Shown here one piece after another: positions 1-5,869 of a stretch of 5,869 nt of DNA; positions within the stretch are counted from its first letter, which is position 1, and every line of letters begins with the position of its first letter. The position numbers were made by a program, and so were the translations under genes. This stretch comes from an uncultured Clostridia bacterium (GTDB lineage: Bacteria > Bacillota > Clostridia > Christensenellales > Aristaeellaceae). The notes under the pieces are model-generated. The model saw only the letters and a program-made list of their open reading frames with translations, did no database searches and was not told the DNA's origin. Location: the NCBI GenBank assembly GCA_945877525.1, contig CAMDVP010000191.1:1-5869 (forward strand), in the 5' to 3' direction.

Positions 1-26
1 GAAACTTTTTGCCCGCGCCCCCGGTC

Positions 27-55
27 TTGTTTCTTTTCCGCGCCTGTGATACAAT
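27..55 (+). promoter_or_regulatory. Candidate sigma-A type promoter for the GH94 gene
   Basis: A TACAAT hexamer at 50-55 matches five of six bases of the TATAAT consensus. It is preceded by TG one base upstream (47-48), which makes an extended -10 element. Exactly 17 bases further upstream lies TTGTTT (27-32), a weak -35 that keeps the TTG core. Transcription would start near 61-63, leaving a leader of about 78 bases before the ATG at 140. The extended -10 could compensate for the weak -35. This is a pattern match only. Confidence 0.5.
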
Positions 56-78
56 GAACGCAGAACCGTCCGTTGAAT

Positions 79-101
79 CCCGGGAGGTTTTTACCTTCGG
101 G
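79..101 (+). promoter_or_regulatory. Leader hairpin upstream of the GH94 gene
   Basis: CCCGGGAGGT (79-88) pairs with ACCTTCGGG (93-101) around a TTTT loop, with one bulged G and one G-T pair. The hairpin lies in the predicted leader between the candidate promoter and the ribosome site. It contains a GGGAGG stretch locked in its 5' arm, but the ribosome site actually used (126-131) is outside it. No run of T follows, so it does not look like a terminator. It could stabilise the leader or be a regulator target, or it may have no function. Confidence 0.3.
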
Positions 102-125
102 CTAAAACGATTTCGATCATGAAAC

Positions 126-131
126 AGGAGG
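126..131 (+). promoter_or_regulatory. Ribosome binding site fixing the GH94 start
   Basis: AGGAGG lies eight bases before the ATG at 140. The in-frame ATG at 119 overlaps this region and has no comparable site upstream. Starting at 140 gives an N-terminus MQYGYFDN, which matches the usual GH94 beginning (M-x-Y/F-G-Y/F-F-D). The start at 119 would add seven unrelated residues. Confidence 0.88.
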
Positions 132-139
132 AACACGCC

Positions 140-2533
140 ATGCAGTACGGTTATTTTGACAATGCGGCGCGGGAGTACGTCATCACCGACCCCCGCACGC
201 CCATGCCCTGGGCCAACTACCTCGGCTCTCCTGAATACGGTGCCATCGTCACCCAGAATGCCGGCGGCTACAGCTTTGTCAAGTCCGGCGCGGCGGGCCG
301 CATCCTGCGCTATTCCTTTAACCAGTTTGACGAACCCGGCCGCTATGTGTACCTGCGGGACGATGAAAACGGCGACTACTGGTCAGCCACCTGGCGGCCG
401 GTGGAAAAGCCCCTTCATGACTTCAAAACCATAACCCGCCACGGCACCAGCTATACCGAGGTGGAAAGCGAGTACGCGGGCATCGCCAGCCGGGTGCTGT
501 ACTATGTACCCCTTGGCGCCACCCACGAGGTCTGGCGGGTGGAGGTTGCTAACCGCACTGACAGGCCCCGGCAGCTTTCCGTTTTCGCCTACTGCGAATT
601 CACCACCGAGAGCAACTATGAGCAGGACACCGTCAACCTGCAGTACACCCAGTTCATCACCTCCACCACCTTCCACGGCGACCATCTCATCGAGCATATC
701 AACCCCTTCTGCCATGTCGGCTCCAATGGAGAAAACGGCTCCGAGCGTTTCTTCGGCCTGGCAGGCGGCGAGGTGAAGAGCTACACCGGCCGGCGCGAGC
801 ATTTCCTTGGCGGCGGAAGGTTCCACAATCCCAGGGGCGTGGCGCGGGGCGATCTGGGCAATACCCTCAATTTCAACGGCAACCCCTGCGGCGCGCTGCA
901 TACCGCCATCACCCTTCAGCCCGGTGAAAGCCGCACCTTCGCCTTCCTGCTGGCCCAGAAGGGCGAAAGCTCCGCCAGGGCGCTATTGGACGGCTATGCG
1001 GATGTGAAATCCCGGGTTGATGCGGAATTGGCGGAGCTGATCGCCTACTGGCATGGCGAGCTGGCCGCCCTGGAGGTGCACACCCCCGACGAGGACTTCA
1101 ACACCATGGTCAATACATGGAACGCCTTCCAGTGCTTCACCACCTTCGTATGGAGCCGCGCCGCCTCGCTGGTTTACTGCGGGCAGCGCAACGGACTTGG
1201 CTACCGCGACACCGTGCAGGATATTCAGGGCATCATCCATCTCGACCCGAAAATGGCCAAAGAGAGGCTGGTGTTCATGCTCTCCGCCCAGGTGCATCAC
1301 GGCGGCGGCCTGCCCCTGGTGAAGTTCGACCACCACGCCGGACATGAGGATTCCCCCGAGGATGACAGCTATGTCCGCGCCACCGGCCACCCCCACTACC
1401 GCGCCGACGACGCGCTGTGGCTGTTCCCCACGGTGTACAAGTATGTGGCCGAAACCGGCGACACCGCCTTCCTTGACGAGGTGATCCCCTACGCCACCCA
1501 TGGCGAGGGCACGGTGCTGGATCACCTCAAGCGGGCGATCGACTTCTCCATGAATCACCTGGGCGCCCACGGCATGCCTGCCGGCCTCCACGCCGACTGG
1601 AACGACTGCCTGCGTCTGGGGGCGCAGGGCGAGAGTGCCTTTGTCGCCATGCAGCTGTATATGGCCCTGCGCCTGCTGGACAAGCTGATGCCGGATCGCC
1701 CCGAAAACGACGCATACCGCGCCTATCTGCATGAGAAGTCCGCCGAGCAGCTCCGCCTGATCAACGAGCATTTCTGGGAGGGCGACCGCTTCCGCCGCGG
1801 CTACTCCGAGCAGGGCGAGATCATTGGTAGCAAGGCGAATCCCGAGGCCTCCGTGTGGCTTAACCCCCAGTCTTGGTCGGTGATTTCTGGCCTGGCGACT
1901 CCTGAACAGGCCGAAATCGCCATGCAGACTGCCTTTGACCAGCTGAACACCCCCTTCGGCGTGGAGCTGATGGCCCCCTGCTACAAGCAGCACGCCTTCG
2001 ACGGGGCAAACATGCTGCTGTTCAACCCCACCACCAAGGAAAACGGCGGTATATTCTGTCAGTCTCAGGGCTGGGCCATCCTTGCCGAGGCGCTGCTGGG
2101 CCACGGCGACCGGGCGTTCCAATACTTCAAGGAAAGCTGCCCCGCCGCCTACAACGACCGTGCCGATCTGCGCGAGGCAGAGCCCTACGTCCACACCCAG
2201 TTCATCGAAGGGCATGAAACGCCCCAGCCCGGCCGTGCCCATGTGCACTGGCTGACCGGCACCGCTTCCACCGTGATGGTGGGCTGCGTGGAGGGCATTC
2301 TGGGTCTGCGCCCCACGCCGGAGGGGCTGGTCATTTCCCCCTCCATCCCCGCGGCATGGGACGGCTTCACCATAGACAAGACCTTCCGCGGCAAAAGGCT
2401 TCACATCACCGTGGACAACAGCGCTCACCGTCAGGGCGGCGCATCCCGTACCCTGCTGAACGGACAGGAGGTCTCCGGCGTGCTGACGGACAGCCTGCTC
2501 ACAGACGGCGCACAGATTACCGTTGTCATGTAA
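140..2533 (+). CDS. GH94 disaccharide phosphorylase (cellobiose/chitobiose phosphorylase-like)
   Basis: This is a cytoplasmic glycoside hydrolase family 94 enzyme of 797 residues, close to the usual 790-820 of cellobiose and N,N'-diacetylchitobiose phosphorylases. The family cleaves a beta-linked disaccharide with inorganic phosphate, giving an alpha-sugar 1-phosphate and a free acceptor sugar, and so saves one ATP. There is no signal peptide. The expected order is an N-terminal beta-sandwich (about 1-270), a helical linker, an (alpha/alpha)6 barrel (about 310-740) and a short C-terminal beta domain. Visible motifs are GYFDNAAREYVIT (4-16), GLGYRDTVQD (352-361), ADWNDC (485-490) with D489 as the predicted general acid, KENGGIF (633-639) and HWLTGT (703-708), the last near the phosphate site in characterised members. 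N-terminal and C-terminal sequence resembles chitobiose phosphorylase as recalled, but the acceptor-site loop (about 607-632) differs, so the substrate is not assigned. It stands alone, with its own candidate promoter and a terminator. The much larger cellodextrin and beta-1,2-oligoglucan phosphorylases are excluded by length. Confidence 0.93.
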   Translation: MQYGYFDNAAREYVITDPRTPMPWANYLGSPEYGAIVTQNAGGYSFVKSGAAGRILRYSFNQFDEPGRYVYLRDDENGDYWSATWRPVEKPLHDFKTITRHGTSYTEVESEYAGIASRVLYYVPLGATHEVWRVEVANRTDRPRQLSVFAYCEFTTESNYEQDTVNLQYTQFITSTTFHGDHLIEHINPFCHVGSNGENGSERFFGLAGGEVKSYTGRREHFLGGGRFHNPRGVARGDLGNTLNFNGNPCGALHTAITLQPGESRTFAFLLAQKGESSARALLDGYADVKSRVDAELAELIAYWHGELAALEVHTPDEDFNTMVNTWNAFQCFTTFVWSRAASLVYCGQRNGLGYRDTVQDIQGIIHLDPKMAKERLVFMLSAQVHHGGGLPLVKFDHHAGHEDSPEDDSYVRATGHPHYRADDALWLFPTVYKYVAETGDTAFLDEVIPYATHGEGTVLDHLKRAIDFSMNHLGAHGMPAGLHADWNDCLRLGAQGESAFVAMQLYMALRLLDKLMPDRPENDAYRAYLHEKSAEQLRLINEHFWEGDRFRRGYSEQGEIIGSKANPEASVWLNPQSWSVISGLATPEQAEIAMQTAFDQLNTPFGVELMAPCYKQHAFDGANMLLFNPTTKENGGIFCQSQGWAILAEALLGHGDRAFQYFKESCPAAYNDRADLREAEPYVHTQFIEGHETPQPGRAHVHWLTGTASTVMVGCVEGILGLRPTPEGLVISPSIPAAWDGFTIDKTFRGKRLHITVDNSAHRQGGASRTLLNGQEVSGVLTDSLLTDGAQITVVM

Positions 2534-2543
2534 ACCACATTCC

Positions 2544-2578
2544 AAAAGGCCGTTGGACAACACGTCCGACGGCCTTTT
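2544..2578 (+). terminator. Rho-independent terminator after the GH94 gene
   Basis: A 15-base arm AAAAGGCCGTTGGAC (2544-2558) and its partner (2564-2578) pair fully except for one T-G wobble, around an AACAC loop. The stem starts with AAAA and ends with TTTT, so it could work in both directions. It begins ten bases after the GH94 stop codon and separates that gene from the oxidoreductase downstream. Confidence 0.87.
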
Positions 2579-2615
2579 GCATGGATAATCCGTCCGCCCT
2601 CCGCGCAGACTGAAC

Positions 2616-2625
2616 GGGAGGTGAT
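2616..2625 (+). promoter_or_regulatory. Near-perfect Shine-Dalgarno fixing the oxidoreductase start
   Basis: GGGAGGTGAT matches the anti-Shine-Dalgarno end of 16S rRNA over nine bases (GGAGGTGAT) and sits seven bases before the ATG at 2633. An in-frame GTG at 2621 is part of this site, so it cannot be the start; the ATG at 2633 is chosen. Confidence 0.88.
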
Positions 2626-2632
2626 TGCAAGC

Positions 2633-4009
2633 ATGGAGGCTGATTTTCCCACCTGGGAGCCCGGCATCCGGCGGGACTATCCGCCGCTGCGGGGAGAGCG
2701 GCAGGCGGATGTGCTGATTGTCGGCGGCGGGCTGACGGGGGCTACATGCTCGGCGCTGCTCACCGCCCAGGGCGCGCGGGTGGTGCTGCTGGAAGCCCAT
2801 CTATTGGGCATGGGAGATTCCTTCGCCTGCACGGGAAAGGTCACAGGCCAGCTGGCGGGCGTTTATACCACCGTGGCCAGAACCGTTGGCATGGACGCGG
2901 CCTCGGCCTACGCACGACTGATGCGGGAAGCCGTGCTGGGCGTCCGTGCGCTGTGCGACAGCTTCCGCCTGCCCTGCCAGCCCCGGGAGCAGGACGTTTA
3001 TGTGTTTGCCGAAACGGAGGATGACCTTCCCGCCCTGCAAAACCTTTCCGCCCTGGAGGCAAAGCTTGGATTTCCAGCCGCCCCGGCCCCGGATGCCGGC
3101 GGATGTCCCTTCCCGGTCGAATTATCCCTGCGCATGCCCAACCAGCTGACCCTCTCGCCCCTGCCCTATCTGCTGGGCCTGATAGAGGCGGCGGAGCGCC
3201 AGGGCTGCGAGGTATACGAGCATTCTCCCGTGCGCGCCATTGACGGACGGCGGGCCATAACCCCGGGCGGAAGCGTGGAGGCCGCATGGATTGTGCTGGC
3301 TACGGGAAGTCCCATTGGCTGTACTGCCCTGCCCCGACTGGCCATGATGCAGCAGCGCGCCTGCGCAGCCGTGGTGCTTCAGGGCGGCGCGCCCCTGCAT
3401 GCCAGCCACCTGTCCGTTCAGCCGGATGAACTGACCCTGCGCCCCATTCCCGGAGGGGCGCTGCTGGCCTGGGACATGGGCCGTGCCGGCACCCGTCAGC
3501 ACGAGGCCCGGCAGACTGTTCTGGAGCGCACGCTCAAGGCGCTTCTTCCGGAGTATCGGGTACAGGAGCGCATCCTCCGTCAGGATGTCTGGAGCGGTGA
3601 CGGCCTGCCCCTCATCGGCTCCATCCGTCCCGAGGCAAGCCATCTTCTCATGGCCACCGGGTACAGCGGCTGGGGCGTAGCCAACGCATACCTGGCTGCA
3701 CGAATCATCACCGGGCAGATCATGGGCCGTCCGCTTCCCGAAGCGTCGCTTTTCCGCCCGGACAGGCGCTATCCCAGCCATGCCGGGGTCATGCTGCGGG
3801 AGGGAGCAAACGTGGCGGGTGGCTACCTGAGCGGCCTGCTTCGCCCAGGCGCGCCTGTCTGCACCCATATGAGCGGCCGCCTGCGCTACAACCTGGACGC
3901 GGGCCGCTGGGAATGTCCCTGCCACGGCTCCACCTTCACGGTGCTGGGCGAAACCCTTGCCGGCCCGGCCATGGAAAACGCGAAGGTTTCCGCCCATCAG
4001 CGGCAGTAA
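2633..4009 (+). CDS. FAD-dependent oxidoreductase with C-terminal Rieske [2Fe-2S] motif
   Basis: The 458-residue protein is a DAO-type flavoprotein fused to a Rieske iron-sulfur motif, similar in layout to Bacillus YhfW-like proteins; the substrate of this group is unknown to me. The FAD-binding Rossmann fold is seen in VLIVGGGLTG (27-36, GxGxxG at 31-36), with E54 at the end of the second strand as the expected ribose ligand. TGKVTGQ (67-73) is a segment typical of this subgroup. The C-terminal part of the flavin domain shows DGLPLIGS (323-330) and ATGYSGWG (341-348). The Rieske ligands are C410-x-H412 and C428-x-x-H431 with 15 residues between the pairs, the usual spacing. Two oddities are present: only a short linker separates the flavin domain from the first cluster ligand, and the cysteine normally found three residues after H412 is Gly415. 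There is no signal peptide or membrane segment, so a soluble cytoplasmic redox enzyme is inferred. Expression probably starts between the terminator at 2544-2578 and the strong ribosome site, but I see no clear promoter there. Confidence 0.88.
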   Translation: MEADFPTWEPGIRRDYPPLRGERQADVLIVGGGLTGATCSALLTAQGARVVLLEAHLLGMGDSFACTGKVTGQLAGVYTTVARTVGMDAASAYARLMREAVLGVRALCDSFRLPCQPREQDVYVFAETEDDLPALQNLSALEAKLGFPAAPAPDAGGCPFPVELSLRMPNQLTLSPLPYLLGLIEAAERQGCEVYEHSPVRAIDGRRAITPGGSVEAAWIVLATGSPIGCTALPRLAMMQQRACAAVVLQGGAPLHASHLSVQPDELTLRPIPGGALLAWDMGRAGTRQHEARQTVLERTLKALLPEYRVQERILRQDVWSGDGLPLIGSIRPEASHLLMATGYSGWGVANAYLAARIITGQIMGRPLPEASLFRPDRRYPSHAGVMLREGANVAGGYLSGLLRPGAPVCTHMSGRLRYNLDAGRWECPCHGSTFTVLGETLAGPAMENAKVSAHQRQ

Positions 4010-4040
4010 TTGATACCGTACTGCATCAAAAGCATAGCAG

Positions 4041-4205
4041 CAAAGGGACTGAGACGAAGGTTTCCAAAGGGCGACGCCTCGCCACTGGCGACAAACAGAA
4101 ATCTGAACGAGTCAGCCGAAACGAGCGGCCTTGGGCCGCGACGATAAAGTCCGCGGACGCTGCCCGCTGGCGCGTGACCTCTGCCTTTGGCAAAGCAATC
4201 GCTTT
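4041..4205. other. GC-rich, hairpin-dense intergenic element, unassigned
   Basis: This stretch fills most of the gap between the convergent oxidoreductase and rimI genes. It contains many short inverted repeats: CCAAAGG (4064-4070) facing CCTTTGG (4184-4190); TCGCC-ACT-GGCGA (4079-4091); GCGGCC-TTG-GGCCGC (4125-4139); the perfect palindrome GTCCGCGGAC (4149-4158); and AAAGC-AATC-GCTTT (4192-4205). The word CAAAGGG occurs twice (4041-4047, 4065-4071). Open frames across it on both strands have no recognisable protein, no good ribosome site and overlap the flanking genes. It could be a dispersed palindromic repeat, a small structured RNA or a decayed remnant; the sequence alone does not decide. 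Confidence 0.4.
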
Positions 4206-4220
4206 AATGAGAATCGTATG

Positions 4221-4251
4221 AAACAAGCTCTCCTGCATTGCGCAGGAGAGC
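4221..4251 (-). terminator. Terminator of the tsaE-tsaB-rimI operon
   Basis: A perfect 10-base-pair stem, GCTCTCCTGC (4227-4236) with GCAGGAGAGC (4242-4251), surrounds a five-base loop. Read on the minus strand it begins six bases after the rimI stop codon and is followed by TTGTTT (4226-4221), a fair U-rich tail. On the plus strand the stem is followed by CCCGATTC, so it is a poorer terminator for the oxidoreductase gene that converges on it. Confidence 0.78.
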
Positions 4252-4257
4252 CCCGAT

Positions 4258-4755
4258 TCATTCATGGACAGTCTCGTTTTCCTCAAAATCAGGATCCGCC
4301 GCCGGCATATGGTCGCAAACCATAATCAGCGCATCCTCCCGGTTATCCTCATAATACCGCTTGCGCACGCCCAGTTCCACAAAGCCAAGGCTTTTGTACA
4401 GGTTCTGCGCCCGCAGGTTGCTGCGCCGAACCTCCAGCGTCGCGTAAGCCGCGCCGAGGTTGGACAGGTATTGCAGAAGCGCCGTCGTCAGCGCCCGGCC
4501 GCAGCCGAGGCCCCGCCGGCTTTCCTCAATGGCAATGTTGGTGATGTGGCTTTCGTCCAGGATGATCCACGCCCCGGCATAGCCGATAACCTGCCCCTCC
4601 ATTTCCGCCACCAGATACCGTGCAGCCACGTTCCGCTCCAGCTCCTGCTGAAAGGAATCCCGACTCCAGGGGGTCGGAAAGGTAGCCGCTTCAATCGCCG
4701 CCACCGCTTCCAGATCGTCCAGGGTCATCCGGCGGATCACGCAGTCATTCGGCAT
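4258..4755 (-). CDS. rimI: Protein N-alpha-acetyltransferase RimI (GNAT family)
   Basis: RimI transfers an acetyl group from acetyl-CoA to a protein N-terminus; in enterobacteria the target is Ala1 of ribosomal protein S18. This 165-residue protein is slightly longer than the usual 148-160, with an acidic tail. The GNAT fold is clear: HITNIAI (70-76), the acetyl-CoA pyrophosphate loop RGLGCG (81-86, R/Q-x-x-G-x-G/A), TLEVRRSN (106-113) and NLYKSLGF (118-125). E108 and Y120 are twelve residues apart, as are the catalytic Glu and Tyr of characterised RimI, and are the likely general base and acid. The C-terminal RYYEDNREDALIM segment (133-145) is also characteristic. The first 11 bases overlap the end of tsaB, and GGAGG (4762-4766) lies six bases upstream inside tsaB, so translation is probably coupled. 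It is the last gene of the operon. In Firmicutes the protein target may differ from S18. Confidence 0.93.
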   Translation of the reverse strand: MPNDCVIRRMTLDDLEAVAAIEAATFPTPWSRDSFQQELERNVAARYLVAEMEGQVIGYAGAWIILDESHITNIAIEESRRGLGCGRALTTALLQYLSNLGAAYATLEVRRSNLRAQNLYKSLGFVELGVRKRYYEDNREDALIMVCDHMPAADPDFEENETVHE

Positions 4756-5449
4756 GCTTGGCCTCCATCAGGCGGCGGTTGCGCTCAGCATTGGGCGCGC
4801 GCAGATACATAGGCATCAGCGTCAGGTAATCAACGGTTTCCTCCGCCTGGCTGGCCAGGTACGCCACAGCGCCCGGCCGCAGGAAAGCCATGTGCGCCGG
4901 GGCAAACACTGCCGCGTCGCCAAGCAGCTCCGTCAGGCGCGCTTGGTGCACCGGCATGCCGTCCCCCAGGAACAGAAACCTGTCGCCGATGGCTGCAATG
5001 GCCTGCACATAGTCCTCCAGCTTCATGGGCGCGTCGGGGAGCAGCCGTTCAGGGCGGCCATTTTCCACCACAAACGCAGCGCCGTACACCTGCCCTGCCC
5101 GGGCATCCTGGATGGGACATACGACGCCGCCAAAGTCCCCTGCCCCGGCAGCCATGGCTTCCAGCGCGTCCACCGCCACGCAGTGCTTGCCTGCGCCATG
5201 GGCCAGGCCCTTTACCGTGCTCACGCCAATGCGCACACCGGTAAAGGAACCGGGGCCTGTGACCACCGCCAGACGATCCATGTCCTGCAGGGTGAATCCC
5301 GTGGCGGCCATGGCTGCATCCACCATGGGCATCAGGTTGACCGAATGGGTCATACGGTTCACGGCGGAGCACTCGTACACCAGTCCCTGCTCCGTCAGCA
5401 CCGCCACGCCGCATACCGGGCCCGAGGTGTCAACAGCCAGCAGCTTCAT
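4745..5449 (-). CDS. tsaB: tRNA t6A37 threonylcarbamoyl transferase complex subunit TsaB
   Basis: TsaB (formerly YeaZ) is the non-catalytic ASKHA-fold partner of TsaD. With TsaD and TsaE it transfers threonylcarbamoyl from threonylcarbamoyl-AMP to A37 of tRNAs reading ANN codons. The 234-residue length fits the family (E. coli about 231). Diagnostic segments are the N-terminal strand MKLLAVDTS (1-9), the THS segment (34-36), the signature GPGSFTGVRIG (65-75) and the DAR motif (115-117). The start ATG has GGAGG (5459-5463) nine bases upstream, inside tsaE, and the gene overlaps the tsaE end by 20 bases and the rimI start by 11. Such tight packing suggests coupled synthesis of the complex subunits. 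No abnormality is seen. Confidence 0.95.
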   Translation of the reverse strand: MKLLAVDTSGPVCGVAVLTEQGLVYECSAVNRMTHSVNLMPMVDAAMAATGFTLQDMDRLAVVTGPGSFTGVRIGVSTVKGLAHGAGKHCVAVDALEAMAAGAGDFGGVVCPIQDARAGQVYGAAFVVENGRPERLLPDAPMKLEDYVQAIAAIGDRFLFLGDGMPVHQARLTELLGDAAVFAPAHMAFLRPGAVAYLASQAEETVDYLTLMPMYLRAPNAERNRRLMEAKHAE

Positions 5450-5869
5450 TTTCCATCGCCTCCAGCCTCAGCTCGCGGAAGCCTCCGCGGGGAATCAGCG
5501 CAATCTCCCGGGCGCAGTCGTCCATGGGGTCGATCCGTACCTCCAGGTGCTTCTCCGGCACGGCCTCGGGGCAGCGGCTGGGCCATTCCACCACGGCCAC
5601 GCCGTCGCCTCCGAGGTATTCATCCATGCCCATTTCATACAGTTCCTCGGCGCTGTCCAGCCTGTACCAATCGAAATGGTACAATGGGATTCTACCCTCG
5701 TCATACACATTCAGAATGGTGAAGCTGGGGCTTGCCACCGGAGATGAAACGCCCAGCCCCCGGGCAATGCCGCGGGTCAGCTCGCTTTTGCCCGCGCCCA
5801 GGTCGCCCAGGAGCAGAATCACGTCGCTGGGCCGCAGCTGGTCTGCCAGCCGGGCGCCCAGCGCCCGCG
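5430..5869 (-). CDS. tsaE: tRNA t6A37 biosynthesis ATPase TsaE (5' end cut by window edge)
   Basis: TsaE (formerly YjeE) is the small P-loop ATPase that drives turnover of the TsaB-TsaD complex in tRNA t6A synthesis. The frame stays open from the GTG at 5822 to the window edge, and the 15 extra codons read RALGARLADQLRPSD, which matches the helix that normally precedes the P-loop. The GTG is therefore an internal Val codon and the true start lies beyond base 5869. At least 145 residues are visible of a usual 140-160. Counting from the first complete codon, the Walker A motif GDLGAGKS is at 21-28, SPSFT at 46-50, HFDWYRL at 64-70 and VVEWP at 92-96, whose Glu is the usual catalytic or Mg-linked acid. 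It is the first visible gene of the tsaE-tsaB-rimI operon and overlaps tsaB by 20 bases; the promoter is outside the window. Confidence 0.94.
   Translation of the reverse strand, partial: RALGARLADQLRPSDVILLLGDLGAGKSELTRGIARGLGVSSPVASPSFTILNVYDEGRIPLYHFDWYRLDSAEELYEMGMDEYLGGDGVAVVEWPSRCPEAVPEKHLEVRIDPMDDCAREIALIPRGGFRELRLEAMENEAAGC

Noticed and set aside
1..26. Remnant of an upstream gene or terminator tail (TTTTT at 6-10)
   Set aside because: Too little sequence is present to identify a stem or a coding end.
119..139. Upstream ATG as the GH94 start
   Set aside because: The seven extra residues encode the ribosome site itself and are not part of the family N-terminus; the ATG at 140 has an ideal AGGAGG at eight bases.
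2553..2589. TTGGAC and GATAAT as a promoter for the oxidoreductase gene
   Set aside because: The spacing is about 25 bases, too long for a sigma-A promoter, and the -35 candidate lies inside the terminator stem.
983..2800. A 605-codon open frame on the minus strand across the GH94 gene
   Set aside because: It is antisense to a gene with clear family motifs, its translation is rich in low-complexity Gly/Val/His/Gln and resembles no family, and long antisense frames are expected in GC-rich coding DNA with strong third-position GC.
3122..3997. A 291-codon open frame on the minus strand across the oxidoreductase gene
   Set aside because: It is a shadow of the plus-strand gene with no recognisable motif and no operon context.
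4026..4286. An 86-codon minus-strand frame in the intergenic gap
   Set aside because: It starts inside the rimI 3' end, runs through the terminator and the hairpin element, has no ribosome site and shows no protein family. It may be a by-product of a repeat.
4754..5722. Plus-strand open frames of 322 and 240 codons opposite tsaB and tsaE
   Set aside because: tsaB and tsaE are unambiguous on the minus strand; the plus-strand translations are rich in His, Arg, Gln, Ala and Pro and look like antisense artefacts.
5820..5822. GTG as the tsaE start codon
   Set aside because: The frame continues upstream with codons that match the conserved TsaE helix before the P-loop, so the GTG encodes an internal valine.

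Overview
The window looks like ordinary chromosome from a GC-rich (about 60% or more by eye) Gram-positive bacterium, most likely a member of the Clostridia from a gut, rumen or anaerobic digester community. This is inferred from strong AGGAGG-type ribosome sites before the two plus-strand genes, the compact overlapping tsaE-tsaB-rimI order common in Firmicutes, and a FAD/Rieske fusion enzyme typical of Firmicutes. No mobile element, integrase, phage gene, CRISPR array, rRNA or tRNA is visible.

Left half (plus strand): a candidate extended -10 promoter (27-55) and a small leader hairpin (79-101) precede a complete GH94 disaccharide phosphorylase (140-2533). A strong, nearly perfect hairpin terminator follows (2544-2578), so the phosphorylase appears to be a one-gene transcription unit. 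Next is a FAD-dependent oxidoreductase with a C-terminal Rieske [2Fe-2S] motif (2633-4009), preceded by a near-perfect Shine-Dalgarno sequence. Both plus-strand starts are set by the ribosome site and lie slightly downstream of the longest possible reading frame.

Middle (4010-4257): a 248-base gap between convergent genes. It holds a GC-rich, hairpin-dense stretch (about 4041-4205) with no convincing gene, then a hairpin terminator serving the minus-strand operon.

Right half (minus strand, read right to left): tsaE (5' end cut by the window edge), tsaB and rimI form one tightly overlapping operon. TsaE and TsaB belong to the machinery that installs the t6A modification at position 37 of ANN-decoding tRNAs. 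RimI is the N-alpha-acetyltransferase usually carried with them. tsaD, the catalytic subunit gene that often sits next to this cluster, is not in the window.

The most notable points are the unassigned acceptor specificity of the GH94 enzyme, the shortened Rieske domain that lacks one of the usual disulfide cysteines, and the structured intergenic element. I do not see strong evidence for a wholly new multi-gene system here.
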